The notes under the pieces: model-generated
What the model was told of the DNA's origin: nothing
The model's input: only the letters and a program-made list of their open reading frames with translations
Databases searched by the model: none
Position numbers and translations under genes: made by a program
Assembly (NCBI RefSeq): GCF_016811995.1
Contig: NZ_CP069159.1
Span: 2,542,001-2,606,000, forward strand
Origin: Citrobacter sp. R56
GTDB lineage: Bacteria > Pseudomonadota > Gammaproteobacteria > Enterobacterales > Enterobacteriaceae
Length of the DNA stretch: 64,000 bases
Direction: 5' to 3'
In this document: positions 45,462-55,623 of the stretch, in pieces
Numbering within the stretch: the first letter of the stretch is position 1
Layout of the letters: every line of letters starts with the position of its first letter

Positions 45462-46769
45462 ATGAAACGTGTTTCTCAAATGACCGCGCTGGCACTGGCT
45501 TTAGGGCTCGCTTGCGCTTCTTCGCAGGCTGCTGAAATGTCGCAGGCGCTCACCCTCCACCAGTTGCAACAAAAACAGGGCGCTGCCATTGATACGCGTC
45601 AAAGCGCTTTCTACAACGGCTGGCCACAGTCGCTCAACGGCCCCTCAGGGCACGAACCCTCCGCGCTGAATCTCTCCGCGAGCTGGCTCGATAAAATGAA
45701 CGATGAGCAGCTCACCGCCTGGCTCCAGACGCATCAGTTAAACGCCGATACCCCGGTGGCGCTGTACGGTAATGAAACCGACATGCAGGCCGTCAAATCG
45801 CGTTTGCAAAAAGCCGGTTTACAGCAAATTTCCACCCTCAGCGACGCATTGCAACAGCCTTCCCGCCTGCAGCGACTGCCGCATTTTGAACAACTGGTTT
45901 ACCCGCAGTGGCTGCACGATCTTCAGCAACAGAAGTCCGTGACGGCAAAACCTGCCGGTGACTGGAAAATCCTCGAAGCGGGCTGGGGCGCGCCAAAACT
46001 CTACCTGATGAGCCACATTCCTGGCGCCGGTTACATCGATACCAACGAAGTGGAAAGCGAGCCGCTGTGGAACAAAGTGTCCGATGCTCAGCTGAAAGCG
46101 ATGCTGGCGAAGCATGGCATCCGCCACGATACGACGGTTGTCCTGTATGGTCGCGACGTTTACGCGGCAGCGCGTGTCGCGCAGATCATGCTCTATGCCG
46201 GTGTGAAGGATGTTCGCCTGCTTGATGGCGGCTGGCAAAGCTGGTCCGATTCAGGCCTGCCGGTAGAACGCGGCACACCGCCTAAGGTGAAAGCGGAGCC
46301 TGATTTCGGCGTGACCATTCCGGCGCAACCGCAGCTGATGCTGAATATGGAACAGGCTCGCGCCCTGCTGCATCGCCAGGATGCTTCGCTGGTCAGCATT
46401 CGTTCCTGGCCTGAGTTTATTGGTACCACCAGCGGGTACAATTACATCAAACCGAAAGGCGAGATTGCCGGTGCGCGTTGGGGCCACGCTGGCAGCGACT
46501 CTACGCACATGGAAGACTTCCACAATCCGGATGGTACCATGCGTAGCGCAGACGATATCGCCGCCATGTGGAAGCAGTGGAATATCCTGCCGGATCAGCA
46601 GGTTTCCTTCTACTGCGGCACCGGCTGGCGCGCTTCAGAAACCTTTATCTATGCCCGCGCGATGGGCTGGAAAAACGTCTCCGTCTATGACGGCGGCTGG
46701 TACGAGTGGAGCAGCGATCCGAAAAATCCGGTCGCCACCGGCGAGCGTGGTCCGGACAGCAGCAACTAA
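45462..46769 (+). CDS. ynjE: periplasmic multi-rhodanese sulfurtransferase YnjE
   Basis: This 435-residue protein has a signal peptide (MKRVSQMTALALALGLACASSQAAE) and three rhodanese domains; the first is degenerate. The active-site Cys is in FYCGTGWRASE, about residue 385. E. coli YnjE has thiosulfate:cyanide sulfurtransferase activity and has been reported to affect molybdopterin synthesis. The cognate partner is uncertain. It is 87 bases after ynjD on the same strand. An ATG five codons earlier (45447) is the alternative start. It is followed by a REP element. Confidence 0.94.
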   Translation: MKRVSQMTALALALGLACASSQAAEMSQALTLHQLQQKQGAAIDTRQSAFYNGWPQSLNGPSGHEPSALNLSASWLDKMNDEQLTAWLQTHQLNADTPVALYGNETDMQAVKSRLQKAGLQQISTLSDALQQPSRLQRLPHFEQLVYPQWLHDLQQQKSVTAKPAGDWKILEAGWGAPKLYLMSHIPGAGYIDTNEVESEPLWNKVSDAQLKAMLAKHGIRHDTTVVLYGRDVYAAARVAQIMLYAGVKDVRLLDGGWQSWSDSGLPVERGTPPKVKAEPDFGVTIPAQPQLMLNMEQARALLHRQDASLVSIRSWPEFIGTTSGYNYIKPKGEIAGARWGHAGSDSTHMEDFHNPDGTMRSADDIAAMWKQWNILPDQQVSFYCGTGWRASETFIYARAMGWKNVSVYDGGWYEWSSDPKNPVATGERGPDSSN

Positions 46770-46782
46770 ATCGTAAATGCCT

Positions 46783-46844
46783 GATGGCGCTACATTGTGT
46801 AGCCGGATAAACGTAGCGCCATCCAGCTACACGTCTTATCCGGC
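46783..46844. repeat. REP pair between ynjE and ynjF
   Basis: Interlocking inverted arms are visible: GATGGCGCTAC with GTAGCGCCATC, and GCCGGATA with TATCCGGC. The right arm includes the last codons of ynjF, which ends inside the element. Convergent-gene position and sequence are as for other REP elements in this window. Confidence 0.8.
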
Positions 46845-47459
46845 ACGCTGAAGCGATTTCAGCGTCAGGTAGCCACTGCAAATCCGCGTAAAGGTCGTCA
46901 TCCAGCACAACACGCCGAATACCCACGCTAGCCACGAAAAATAGGCCGGGAATACGCAACACAACACAAACAGCAGAATCGTCTCCGTCCCTTCCGTCAA
47001 CCCACCGAGATAGTAAAACGATTTGTGCGCATAGCCGGGATTATCAATCTGATGTTTCGCCGCCAGCGCGGCAAAGGCCAAAAAGCTGCTGCCCGTGCCG
47101 ATAAACGCAAACAGCAGCCAGCCACCGGCCAGCGCATTTTGCTCCGGGGAGGCAAGAATAAAGCCAAACGGAACCAGCGCATAAAAGAGAAAATCGAGCG
47201 AGATGTCGAGAAATCCGCCCGCATCCGTCAGCCCCCGACGTCGGGCTAATGCGCCGTCCAGACCATCCAGAAACCGGTTCAACACAATAGCGACCAGCGC
47301 GGCCAGATACCAGCCTAATGCCAGAAACGGCAAGGCCAGGACACCGATAGCAAATCCAAGCAGCGTCAGTCCGTCAGGCGTAATCGCCGGTTTATCCAGG
47401 AGGCTGGCGCATCGATGCAGGAGGGGTTTAATTCCAGGGTGAAGATAGCGATCAAGCAC
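46836..47459 (-). CDS. ynjF: CDP-alcohol phosphatidyltransferase family protein YnjF
   Basis: This inner-membrane protein of 207 residues with about six transmembrane helices has the family signature DG-x2-AR-x8-G-x3-D-x3-D, here DGLDGALARRRGLTDAGGFLDISLD (given in parts at about 67-91). Substrates are unknown; relatives make phosphatidylglycerophosphate, phosphatidylserine or other phosphoesters. It reads leftward from between ynjE and nudG. The last codons lie in a REP element. Confidence 0.9.
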   Translation of the reverse strand: MLDRYLHPGIKPLLHRCASLLDKPAITPDGLTLLGFAIGVLALPFLALGWYLAALVAIVLNRFLDGLDGALARRRGLTDAGGFLDISLDFLFYALVPFGFILASPEQNALAGGWLLFAFIGTGSSFLAFAALAAKHQIDNPGYAHKSFYYLGGLTEGTETILLFVLCCVFPAYFSWLAWVFGVLCWMTTFTRICSGYLTLKSLQRAG

Positions 47460-47546
47460 AAGCGCTCCCGTAAGCGTAAAGGTCTTCAGATTAGATAAAA
47501 CTGCGGATATTATGGCATTTTCTCTCGTCAGACAGTGTTGAATATA

Positions 47547-47960
47547 ATGAAATCTCTCGACGTCGTTGCCGCTATCATTGAACGTGATGGCAAAATTTTA
47601 CTGGCTCAGCGCCCGGAACACGCCGACCAGCCCGGAATGTGGGAATTTGCGGGTGGTAAAGTCGAGTCCGGCGAAAGCCAGCCACAGGCACTGGCGCGCG
47701 AACTCAGGGAAGAACTGGGGATCGACGCGGTGGTTGGGCAGTATATCGCCAGCCATCAGCGCGAAGTGTCTGGTCGGTTAATTCATTTGCATGCCTGGCA
47801 TGTGCCGGACTTTAGCGGTACGTTGCGCGCGCATGAACACCAGCGTCTACTCTGGTGTTCGCCTGAAGATGCGCTTAATTATCCGCTCGCCCCGGCAGAC
47901 ATTCCGCTATTAGAGGCATTCAGGGTTTTACGCGACGCCAGACCAGCGGATTCGTACTGA
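47547..47960 (+). CDS. nudG: Nudix CTP/5-methyl-dCTP pyrophosphatase NudG
   Basis: This Nudix hydrolase of 137 residues (E. coli 135) has the box GGKVESGESQPQALARELREELGI in full (37-60, quoted in segments here: GGKVES, RELREELG). In E. coli it prefers pyrimidine dNTPs such as 5-hydroxy- or 5-methyl-CTP and 8-oxo-dGTP. The ATG chosen begins MKSLDVVAA. A GTG four codons upstream is in frame but has no ribosome-site advantage. Its 3' end overlaps that of ynjH by 41 bases on the other strand. Confidence 0.93.
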   Translation: MKSLDVVAAIIERDGKILLAQRPEHADQPGMWEFAGGKVESGESQPQALARELREELGIDAVVGQYIASHQREVSGRLIHLHAWHVPDFSGTLRAHEHQRLLWCSPEDALNYPLAPADIPLLEAFRVLRDARPADSY

Positions 47961-48198
47961 GGGTTTTCTCGTCACGTTGACACTGCAACAACACGCCGTC
48001 GGCTTTGATGACGGCCCCTTCTGAATAATTTTGGTCCTGGTAGATGCAGCACTGATTGCAGGGCTGCGGGCGCTGTCCGCTGGAGCTAAAGACCTCCGGC
48101 GGCACGTTGACGTCGATATCCGGGCGATAGCGGTCATTCGCCTGTACAGCAAAAGGCATAAGCGCCACTGCAACAGCGGCCATCAATAAACGGCGCAT
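47920..48198 (-). CDS. ynjH: secreted DUF1496 protein YnjH
   Basis: This small 92-residue protein has a signal peptide (MRRLLMAAVAVALMPFAVQA, 1-20) and a mature part containing a PCNQCCIYQDQNYSEGA Cys cluster (about 47-63), followed by WRRVKP at the end. The start is chosen because AAGGA lies six bases before it; an ATG two codons earlier, immediately after AAGGA, is less likely. Function unknown. It overlaps the 3' end of nudG in antisense. Confidence 0.88.
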   Translation of the reverse strand: MRRLLMAAVAVALMPFAVQANDRYRPDIDVNVPPEVFSSSGQRPQPCNQCCIYQDQNYSEGAVIKADGVLLQCQRDEKTLSTNPLVWRRVKP

Positions 48199-48434
48199 AG
48201 TCATTCCTTTTAAATTGAACTCGTCTTCCATTATAACGGTCGTCAATGGCAGAAACTTTAGCCCTCTGACCATCGCTTTTGGTAATGACGCCCGCCTCGT
48301 TATTAATTTGCTTAGTGCGACGATTTTTTTCTTGCTTAGCGTCACATTGCTGATGTTATATTCAAAATCTGCAAACACCTATTCACATAAAACACAATTA
48401 CAACCACATTAAAATATAAGAGGTTTTTAAATCT

Positions 48435-49778
48435 ATGGATCAGACATGTTCTCTGGAGTCGTTTCTCAACCATGTTCAAAAGCGCGACCCGAATCAAACC
48501 GAGTTCGCGCAGGCCGTTCGTGAAGTCATGACCACCCTGTGGCCCTTCCTTGAGCAGAATCCCCGTTATCGCCAAATGTCATTGCTGGAACGTCTGGTTG
48601 AGCCGGAACGTGTGATCCAGTTTCGCGTTGTCTGGCTGGACGACCGCAATCAGGTTCAGGTCAACCGGGCCTGGCGCGTACAGTTTAACGCAGCGATCGG
48701 TCCTTATAAGGGCGGGATGCGTTTCCACCCTTCGGTTAACCTGTCGATTCTGAAATTCCTCGGCTTTGAGCAAACCTTTAAAAACGCCCTGACCACGCTG
48801 CCGATGGGCGGTGGTAAAGGCGGTAGCGATTTTGACCCGAAAGGCAAAAGTGAAGGCGAAGTGATGCGTTTCTGCCAGGCGCTGATGACCGAACTGTACC
48901 GTCATTTGGGGCCGGATACGGATGTACCCGCCGGTGATATCGGCGTGGGTGGGCGTGAAGTGGGCTTTATGGCTGGCATGATGCGCAAACTCTCCAACAA
49001 TAGCGCCTGTGTTTTTACGGGCAAAGGTCTCTCGTTCGGCGGTAGCTTGATCCGCCCGGAAGCGACCGGTTATGGTCTGGTCTACTTCACCGAAGCGATG
49101 CTCAAACGCCACGGTCTCGGGTTTGAAGGGATGCGCGTGGCGGTTTCCGGCTCTGGCAACGTGGCGCAATTTGCCATTGAAAAAGCGATGGAGTTTGGCG
49201 CGCGTGTGGTCACCGCCTCCGACTCCAGCGGTACCGTCGTTGACGAAAGCGGCTTTACCAAAGAAAAACTGGCGCGCCTGTGCGCCATCAAAGACAGCCG
49301 CGATGGTCGCGTCGCCGACTACGCGCGTGAGTTTGGCCTGACTTATCTGGAAGGCAAACAGCCGTGGTCAGTTCCGGTCGATATCGCCCTGCCATGCGCA
49401 ACGCAAAATGAGCTGGATGTCGATGCAGCTCGCCAGCTTATCGCCAATGGCGTGAAAGCGGTGGCGGAAGGCGCAAATATGCCTACCACCATCGAAGCCA
49501 CCGATCTGTTCCTGGAAGCGGGCGTACTGTTCGCGCCGGGTAAAGCGGCTAACGCAGGCGGCGTAGCGACCTCCGGGCTGGAGATGGCGCAAAACGCCGC
49601 GCGTTTAAGCTGGAAGGCAGAAAAAGTGGATGCACGTCTGCACCACATCATGCTGGATATTCACCACGCGTGCGTGGAGTACGGCGGTGAAAATAAACAT
49701 ACCAACTACGTTCGTGGCGCAAACATTGCGGGCTTCGTCAAAGTGGCCGACGCGATGCTGGCGCAAGGCGTGATTTAA
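48435..49778 (+). CDS. gdhA: NADP-specific glutamate dehydrogenase
   Basis: This enzyme forms glutamate from 2-oxoglutarate, ammonia and NADPH, when ammonia is high. At 447 residues (E. coli 447) it has the Lys-containing active-site segment LPMGGGKGGSDFDPKG (about 120-135) and the nucleotide-binding SGSGNVAQ. It is hexameric. An AGAGG weak ribosome site lies 12 bases before the ATG. A BIME and a terminator follow. No NtrC or Nac site is discernible by eye. Confidence 0.97.
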   Translation: MDQTCSLESFLNHVQKRDPNQTEFAQAVREVMTTLWPFLEQNPRYRQMSLLERLVEPERVIQFRVVWLDDRNQVQVNRAWRVQFNAAIGPYKGGMRFHPSVNLSILKFLGFEQTFKNALTTLPMGGGKGGSDFDPKGKSEGEVMRFCQALMTELYRHLGPDTDVPAGDIGVGGREVGFMAGMMRKLSNNSACVFTGKGLSFGGSLIRPEATGYGLVYFTEAMLKRHGLGFEGMRVAVSGSGNVAQFAIEKAMEFGARVVTASDSSGTVVDESGFTKEKLARLCAIKDSRDGRVADYAREFGLTYLEGKQPWSVPVDIALPCATQNELDVDAARQLIANGVKAVAEGANMPTTIEATDLFLEAGVLFAPGKAANAGGVATSGLEMAQNAARLSWKAEKVDARLHHIMLDIHHACVEYGGENKHTNYVRGANIAGFVKVADAMLAQGVI

Positions 49779-49783
49779 CGTTC

Positions 49784-49875
49784 TGTAGGTCTGATAAGCG
49801 TAGCGCCATCAGACAATGCCGGATGGCGACATAACTGCCTTATCCGGCCTACGACGACTTATCAGGCCTACACAG
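49784..49875. repeat. BIME between gdhA and topB
   Basis: Palindromic units GTAGGTCTGATAAG to CTTATCAGGCCTAC (outer) and GCCGGATGGCGACATAAC to CCTTATCCGGC (inner) form a REP array in the intergenic region. K-12 has ynjI in this gap; here only the repeat remains. It sits between convergent genes. Confidence 0.85.
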
Positions 49876-49877
49876 TG

Positions 49878-51818
49878 TTACAGGCCCGCCTCAGCTGATG
49901 GCGGGCTTTTTTTCGCCGTGCGTTTACGCGGCGCGGACTTTTTTTTCTCGCCGCCGCCCGGCGCAACAATTCCTCGGAAGCGCCTTACCGGCGTACGCTT
50001 CGCCTGATCGATCAGCTGATACAGCGTTCCGACCAATGGCTGCATAAAGTCCTGATAACGGCACTGTTTTTCACTGATTTGGGTCAGGATCGACTCCCAG
50101 TGCGCCGTCATATCGGGTCGGGTCGCCATTTCCGGCAGCGAGTGAAACAGCGCTTTTCCGGCATCGGTAGAGTGAATGTAGCGCCCTTTTTTGGTCAGAA
50201 AACCGCGTTTAAACAGTAATTCAATGATACCGGCACGGGTCGCCTCGGTGCCGAGGCCGTCGGTTGCACGCAGGATCTTTTTCAGATCTTTGTCCTGCAC
50301 AAAACGAGCGATACCGGTCATTGCCGAGAGCAAAGTCGCATCCGTAAAGTGGCGTGGCGGTTGCGTCTGACGCTCGACCACTTCACCTTTCTCGCATAAA
50401 AGCTCATCGTCTTTCGCGACCACCGGCAGCGGCGTGCCGTCGTTCTCTTCATCACGTTCTTTATTGCCCAGCAGCGTGCGCCATCCCGCTTCCGCCAGGA
50501 ACCGGGCTTTGGCAATAAATTTGCCCTTCGCAATGTCCAGTTCAATGACGCACTTGCGGAACACCGCATCCGGGCAAAACTGCATCAGATACTGGCGTGC
50601 AATCAGGTTGTAGACCTTCGCTTCGTTGTCGTTCAGCGAGATCGATGAGCTACGCGCAGTCGGAATGATGGCGTGGTGAGCATCGACTTTTTTGTCATCC
50701 CAGCAGCGGTTACGGGTATCCGGATTGACCGCAGGCTGCGGCAACAGATCCGACGCATGGATGCTGATGGCGTTCAGCACCGCATGACGTCCGGCAAAAT
50801 GTTCTTCCGGCAGATAGCGACAGTCGGAACGTGGGTAGGTAATAAGCTTGTGGGTTTCATACAGCTTCTGGCAAATATCGAGCACATTCTGCGCGCTCAG
50901 GCCGAAGCGTTTGGCGGCTTCAATCTGCAAGGCGGAGAGTGAAAACGGTAGCGGCGCTGATTCTGATTCCCGTTTATCGTTATAACTGGTGACCACCGCG
51001 GGCTGCCCGTTGATACGGTTTACCACGTGTTCCGCCAGCGGGCGATGAAGTAAACGCCCTTCTTCGTCCTGATATGGTTCACAGGCTTCGCTGGGCTGCC
51101 AGAGGGCGGTGAACCGCTCATCGGCCGGCGTCACAATATGCGCCTTAACCTCAAAGAAATCTTTGGCGACGAAATTTTCGATCTCTTCATCGCGGCGCAC
51201 CACCAGCCCAAGAACCGGCGTCTGTACGCGCCCCACCGAGAGAACGCCCTGATAACCGGCGTTGCGCCCCAGAATGGTATATGCACGGGTCATGTTGATG
51301 CCGTACAGCCAGTCGGCACGCGCACGCGCCAGCGCCGAGACGCACAGCGGCACAAATTCGCTATTGGAGCGCAGACGTTCAATCGCCCGTTCGACCGCCT
51401 GCGGGTTGAGATCGTTGATCAAACAACGTTGCACCTGATGGCGCTTTTCCGGGGCCAGTTGCAGGTAATCCAGCACTTCATCCACCAGCAACTGCCCTTC
51501 GCGATCGGGGTCTCCCGCGTGAATCACTTCGCTGGCTTCATGCAGGAATCGTTTGATAACGTTGAGCTGTTTCGTCACGGAAGGACGCGGCTGCAACTGC
51601 CATTTTTCCGGCACTATCGGAAGATCGGCTAAACTCCAGCGCGCATAACGGCTGTCATACGCGTCGGGCTGCGCTTGTTCAAGCAGGTGACCGATACACC
51701 AGGTCACCACTTGTCCATTGCCACATTCGATAAAACCATCGCCTTTACGGTGCGGCTTTGGCAGCACGTCCGCAATGGCGCGAGCCAGACTCGGTTTTTC
51801 GGCAATATACAACCGCAT
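49878..51818 (-). CDS. topB: DNA topoisomerase III
   Basis: This type IA topoisomerase relaxes negative supercoils and decatenates DNA. At 646 residues (E. coli 653), it begins with the Toprim domain ([19 protein letters not shown], Glu7; [15 protein letters not shown] for the Asp pair) and has the active-site Tyr in [13 protein letters not shown] (Tyr328 by family numbering). The basic tail ([16 protein letters not shown]) ends a little short of E. coli. The ATG is four bases past the selD stop; the frame is open further up into selD. Confidence 0.96.
   Translation of the reverse strand: MRLYIAEKPSLARAIADVLPKPHRKGDGFIECGNGQVVTWCIGHLLEQAQPDAYDSRYARWSLADLPIVPEKWQLQPRPSVTKQLNVIKRFLHEASEVIHAGDPDREGQLLVDEVLDYLQLAPEKRHQVQRCLINDLNPQAVERAIERLRSNSEFVPLCVSALARARADWLYGINMTRAYTILGRNAGYQGVLSVGRVQTPVLGLVVRRDEEIENFVAKDFFEVKAHIVTPADERFTALWQPSEACEPYQDEEGRLLHRPLAEHVVNRINGQPAVVTSYNDKRESESAPLPFSLSALQIEAAKRFGLSAQNVLDICQKLYETHKLITYPRSDCRYLPEEHFAGRHAVLNAISIHASDLLPQPAVNPDTRNRCWDDKKVDAHHAIIPTARSSSISLNDNEAKVYNLIARQYLMQFCPDAVFRKCVIELDIAKGKFIAKARFLAEAGWRTLLGNKERDEENDGTPLPVVAKDDELLCEKGEVVERQTQPPRHFTDATLLSAMTGIARFVQDKDLKKILRATDGLGTEATRAGIIELLFKRGFLTKKGRYIHSTDAGKALFHSLPEMATRPDMTAHWESILTQISEKQCRYQDFMQPLVGTLYQLIDQAKRTPVRRFRGIVAPGGGEKKKSAPRKRTAKKSPPSAEAGL
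49884..49914 (+). terminator. gdhA terminator inside the topB 3' end
   Basis: GCCCGCC and GGCGGGC form a stem with a nine-base loop, followed by eight Ts on the plus strand. It lies in the last ten codons of topB (the Glu/Ala/Pro residues near the C terminus), so the same bases end the gdhA transcript and encode topB. Confidence 0.85.
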
Positions 51819-51822
51819 CGAA

Positions 51823-52866
51823 TTAACGGATCTCGACCATGGCGCGTCCGCCACGGGCTTCAACCAGCTCACCGATGGCGGTCAGATCGATACCAAACTC
51901 CGCCGCGGTCGCTTTCACTTCCGCTTCGGATTCCGGCGTCACCGCCAACAACAGTCCACCGGAGGTTTGCGGATCGCACAACAGAGAACGTACCGCGTGC
52001 GGCATCTCGCCCATCAAATGCCCGTAGCTCGCATAGTTGCGTTCCGTACCGCCTGGCACTGCGCCCAGTTGGATGTACTCTTCAACGCCCGGCAGTTTCG
52101 GCACATCCTGATAATCAATTTGCGCTTGTACCCCTGCACCCTGACACATCTCGCTTAAGTGCCCCAGCAAACCAAAACCGGTCACATCGGTCATCGCCTT
52201 CACGCCGTCGATATTGGCGAACGCCGCGCCCGCAATATTCATTTGGCACATCACATCCGTCGCCAGTCCCTGATGTTCCGGCTTCAGCAGTGATTTTTTC
52301 TCTGCGGTGGTCAGTACGCCAATCCCCAGCGGTTTGGTGAGGAATAGCTTGCACCCGGCCTGCGCGGTACTGTTCTTTTTCACGCGCTCAGTAGGCACAA
52401 CGCCGGTAACGGCCAGGCCAAAAATCGGCTCCGGCGCATCAATGGAGTGACCGCCCGCCAGCGCAATACCGGCCTGTTTGCAGGCAAAACGCCCGCCCTC
52501 CGTGACTTCCCGGGCAATTTCCGGGGACAGCGTATTGATCGGCCACCCCAAAATCGCGATCGCCATAATCGGTTTGCCGCCCATCGCAAAAATATCGCTA
52601 ATGGCGTTGGTCGCCGCAATGCGACCAAAATCGAACGGGTTATCAACTATAGGCATAAAGAAGTCAGTGGTACTGATAATACTGGTGCCATTACCCAGAT
52701 CGTACACCGCCGCATCATCGCGGGTTTCGTTACCCACAAGCAGGTTCGGGTCGACAAACTTCGCCTGCTCGCTGTGCAGGATGGTTTCCAACACTTTGGG
52801 GGAAATTTTACAACCGCAACCGGCTCCGTGGCTGTATTGCGTTAAACGAATAGTTTGCTCGCTCAT
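51823..52866 (-). CDS. selD: selenophosphate synthase
   Basis: This enzyme makes monoselenophosphate from selenide and ATP for selenocysteine and 2-selenouridine synthesis. The 347 residues start at [14 protein letters not shown]; Cys17 and Lys20 in AGCGCKISP are the catalytic residues; DDAAVYDLG and [16 protein letters not shown] are the nucleotide-binding motifs. It is 116 bases downstream of ydjA on the same strand, and topB follows at four bases, as in the E. coli ydjA-selD-topB group. Active-site Cys is present instead of selenocysteine. Confidence 0.97.
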   Translation of the reverse strand: MSEQTIRLTQYSHGAGCGCKISPKVLETILHSEQAKFVDPNLLVGNETRDDAAVYDLGNGTSIISTTDFFMPIVDNPFDFGRIAATNAISDIFAMGGKPIMAIAILGWPINTLSPEIAREVTEGGRFACKQAGIALAGGHSIDAPEPIFGLAVTGVVPTERVKKNSTAQAGCKLFLTKPLGIGVLTTAEKKSLLKPEHQGLATDVMCQMNIAGAAFANIDGVKAMTDVTGFGLLGHLSEMCQGAGVQAQIDYQDVPKLPGVEEYIQLGAVPGGTERNYASYGHLMGEMPHAVRSLLCDPQTSGGLLLAVTPESEAEVKATAAEFGIDLTAIGELVEARGGRAMVEIR

Positions 52867-52982
52867 GGACATCTCCTGTCATTGCAATCCGGCTATGGTA
52901 ACGCTCATTCAGTGATGTGATAAGAGTGACTGTCTGAATTCCGGCGTCTTTGCTCACAATCCAGACAGTTTCGTCGAATATC

Positions 52983-53534
52983 TTAAAAATAACGGACGAA
53001 GGGAGTCGGATCCGGCAGGTTAATGCTCGTCGAGGCTTTCAGTTGCGGCGTCCCCAGATAGAGGAATCCCACAATTTTATCCTGCGCCCGGCACTGAAAC
53101 GCATCGCGCACGACCGGGCTTTCCGTTAATGCGCCACTGCGCCAGATCCCATTGAAGCCCTGCGCGATCGCCGCCATCTGCATCGCCATCACCGCACAGC
53201 CCGCGGACATCTGTTGTTCCCAGACCGGTACTTTATGGTTCTCTTCGCACTTCGCCACCACGGCAATGATCAGCGGCGCGCGAAACGGCGCTGAGCGGGC
53301 TTTCTCAACAGCTTTTTCATCCCCGTCCTCCGCGATAGCGGCTTTCTCCAGCGTGGCGCTAAACCGTTCGCGCCCTTCGCCTTCAATCACAAAAAAACGC
53401 CAGGGTTGCAGAGATTTGTGATCCGGTGCGCGCATGCCTGCCCGCAAAATGTTTTGCAGTTGTTCACCGGCGGGAGCAGGTTCAGTCAGACGAGAGGCGC
53501 TACGGCGGTTAACAAGTAATTCGAGTGCATCCAT
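52983..53534 (-). CDS. ydjA: FMN-dependent nitroreductase-family protein YdjA
   Basis: This small 183-residue NfsB-like flavoprotein (E. coli 183) starts [16 protein letters not shown] and has the [16 protein letters not shown] loop (about 40-52) and GIWRSGAL near 130. It reduces nitroaromatics weakly; the physiological role is unknown. It is followed by selD on the same strand. No other partner genes are present. Confidence 0.93.
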   Translation of the reverse strand: MDALELLVNRRSASRLTEPAPAGEQLQNILRAGMRAPDHKSLQPWRFFVIEGEGRERFSATLEKAAIAEDGDEKAVEKARSAPFRAPLIIAVVAKCEENHKVPVWEQQMSAGCAVMAMQMAAIAQGFNGIWRSGALTESPVVRDAFQCRAQDKIVGFLYLGTPQLKASTSINLPDPTPFVRYF

Positions 53535-53712
53535 TTAGTTAACTCCAGCAATGATGTTAATTCACAAAATTAACACGAGAGCAGATTTTGTTACAGCACA
53601 GGCAGTGATTCCTGCTGACAAGAGCCGGTTGGGTCATTACGATAGCCTCATCTTAGCGCTTTCTCCTGGTACGACGAGAGTGGCGTTGTGTTTCTTTGGT
53701 TAGGGAGTATAC

Positions 53713-55569
53713 ATGCGAACCCTGTGGCGATTTATTGCCGGATTTTTTAAATGGACGTGGCGACTGCTGAATTTCGTGCGTGAACTGGTGCTTAACCTGT
53801 TCTTTATTCTGCTGGTGTTGGTCGGTGTGGGCATCTGGATGCAGGTCAGCAGCAGTCATACCAGCGAGCAAACGGCGCGTGGCGCGCTGCTGTTGGATAT
53901 TTCCGGCGTGATCGTCGATAAACCCTCCAGTACCAACCGCCTGGGCATTCTGGGTCGCCAGTTTTTTGGCGCAAGTTCTGACCGACTGCAAGAAAACTCG
54001 CTGTTTGATATCGTGAATACGATTCGTCAGGCGAAGGACGACCGTAATATTACCGGCATTGTGATGGACCTGAAAAATTTCGCCGGGGCGGATCAACCTT
54101 CCATGCAGTATATCGGTAAGGCGCTGCGCGAGTTCCGCGACAGCGGTAAACCGGTCTTTGCCGTGGGCGAAAACTACACTCAGGGGCAGTATTATCTGGC
54201 GAGCTTCGCCAATAAAATTTGGCTCTCGCCGCAAGGCGCTGTCGATCTGCACGGGTTTGCCACCAATGGCCTGTATTACAAATCCCTGCTGGATAAGCTG
54301 AAAGTCTCCACGCACGTTTTCCGCGTCGGAACCTATAAATCCGCCGTTGAACCGTTTATTCGCGACGATATGTCTCCGGCAGCGCGCGAAGCAGACAGTC
54401 GCTGGATTGGCGAGCTGTGGCAAAACTACCTGAATACGGTTGCCGCAAACCGTCAGATCCCTGCCCAGCAGGTCTTCCCCGGCGCGCAGGCCATGCTCGA
54501 CGGGCTGAGCAAAGTGGATGGCGACACGGCGAAATACGCGCTGGATAACAAACTGGTGGATGCACTCGCCTCCAGCGCCGACGTGGAAAAAGCGCTGACC
54601 AAACAGTTTGGCTGGAGCAAAAAGGAAAATAATTACCGCGCCATCAGCTATTACAATTACTCGCTGAATCCCCCTTCCGATACCGGCGACAGCATTGGCG
54701 TGGTCTTCGCGAATGGCGCAATCATGGATGGCGAAGAGACGCCGGGGAATGTCGGTGGCGACACTACTGCCTCGCAGATCCGCGATGCGCGTCTGGATCC
54801 TAAAGTGAAAGCGATCGTCTTGCGCGTCAACAGTCCTGGCGGTAGCGTCAGCGCCTCCGAAGTGATCCGTGCAGAACTGGCAGCAGCGAAAGCGGCAGGT
54901 AAGCCAGTGGTGGTGTCTATGGGTGGCATGGCCGCCTCCGGTGGTTATTGGATCTCAACGCCTGCCAGTTATATTGTGGCCAACCCCAGCACCCTGACCG
55001 GTTCTATCGGTATCTTCGGGGTGATCAATACCGTTGAAAACAGTCTGGATTCTATCGGCGTCCATACTGACGGCGTCTCCACCTCCCCGCTGGCGGATAT
55101 GTCGATGACCAAAGCCCTGCCGCCGGAAGTGCAGCAGATGATACAACTGAGTATTGAGAACGGTTACAAGCGCTTTATCACGCTGGTGGCGGATGCACGT
55201 AAGACCACGCCGGAGCAAATTGATAAGATTGCGCAGGGCCATGTCTGGACCGGACAGGATGCGAAAGCCAACGGTCTGGTCGACAGCCTGGGTGACTTTG
55301 ACGATGCGGTCGCCAAAGCCGCTGAACTGGCCAAACTGAAGCAATGGCATATTGATTACTATCAGGATGAGCCGACCTTCTTTGATTTGGTCATGGACAG
55401 CATGTCAGGCTCGGTCCGCGCAGTGCTGCCGGAAGCGATTCAGGCAATGCTGCCCGCCCCGCTGGTCTCTGCGGCAAACGTGGTCAAAGCGGAGAGCGAC
55501 AAGCTGGCGGCGTTTAATGATCCACAAAACCGTTATGCGTTCTGTTTAACCTGCGCGAACGTTCGCTAA
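53713..55569 (+). CDS. sppA: signal peptide peptidase SppA (protease IV)
   Basis: This inner-membrane serine protease degrades signal peptides after release. At 618 residues (E. coli 618) it has an N-terminal transmembrane anchor (about 25-45) and tandem ClpP/crotonase-like repeats. The Ser-Lys dyad is Lys209 ([10 protein letters not shown]) and the Ser in [12 protein letters not shown] (Ser409 by family numbering). A terminator follows, then ansA. Confidence 0.96.
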   Translation: MRTLWRFIAGFFKWTWRLLNFVRELVLNLFFILLVLVGVGIWMQVSSSHTSEQTARGALLLDISGVIVDKPSSTNRLGILGRQFFGASSDRLQENSLFDIVNTIRQAKDDRNITGIVMDLKNFAGADQPSMQYIGKALREFRDSGKPVFAVGENYTQGQYYLASFANKIWLSPQGAVDLHGFATNGLYYKSLLDKLKVSTHVFRVGTYKSAVEPFIRDDMSPAAREADSRWIGELWQNYLNTVAANRQIPAQQVFPGAQAMLDGLSKVDGDTAKYALDNKLVDALASSADVEKALTKQFGWSKKENNYRAISYYNYSLNPPSDTGDSIGVVFANGAIMDGEETPGNVGGDTTASQIRDARLDPKVKAIVLRVNSPGGSVSASEVIRAELAAAKAAGKPVVVSMGGMAASGGYWISTPASYIVANPSTLTGSIGIFGVINTVENSLDSIGVHTDGVSTSPLADMSMTKALPPEVQQMIQLSIENGYKRFITLVADARKTTPEQIDKIAQGHVWTGQDAKANGLVDSLGDFDDAVAKAAELAKLKQWHIDYYQDEPTFFDLVMDSMSGSVRAVLPEAIQAMLPAPLVSAANVVKAESDKLAAFNDPQNRYAFCLTCANVR

Positions 55570-55574
55570 TCCTC

Positions 55575-55605
55575 AACCCCTCTTCACAAGAAGAGGGGTT
55601 TTTAT
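55575..55605 (+). terminator. sppA terminator
   Basis: AACCCCTCTT and AAGAGGGGTT arms with a six-base loop, followed by TTTATTTT, lie between sppA and ansA. Confidence 0.9.
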
Positions 55606-55623
55606 TTTCCAGAAGAAAATATC

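Noticed and set aside
53653..54423. 256-codon open frame antisense to sppA
   Set aside because: It overlaps the well-supported sppA and its promoter; residue pattern is that of a shadow frame.
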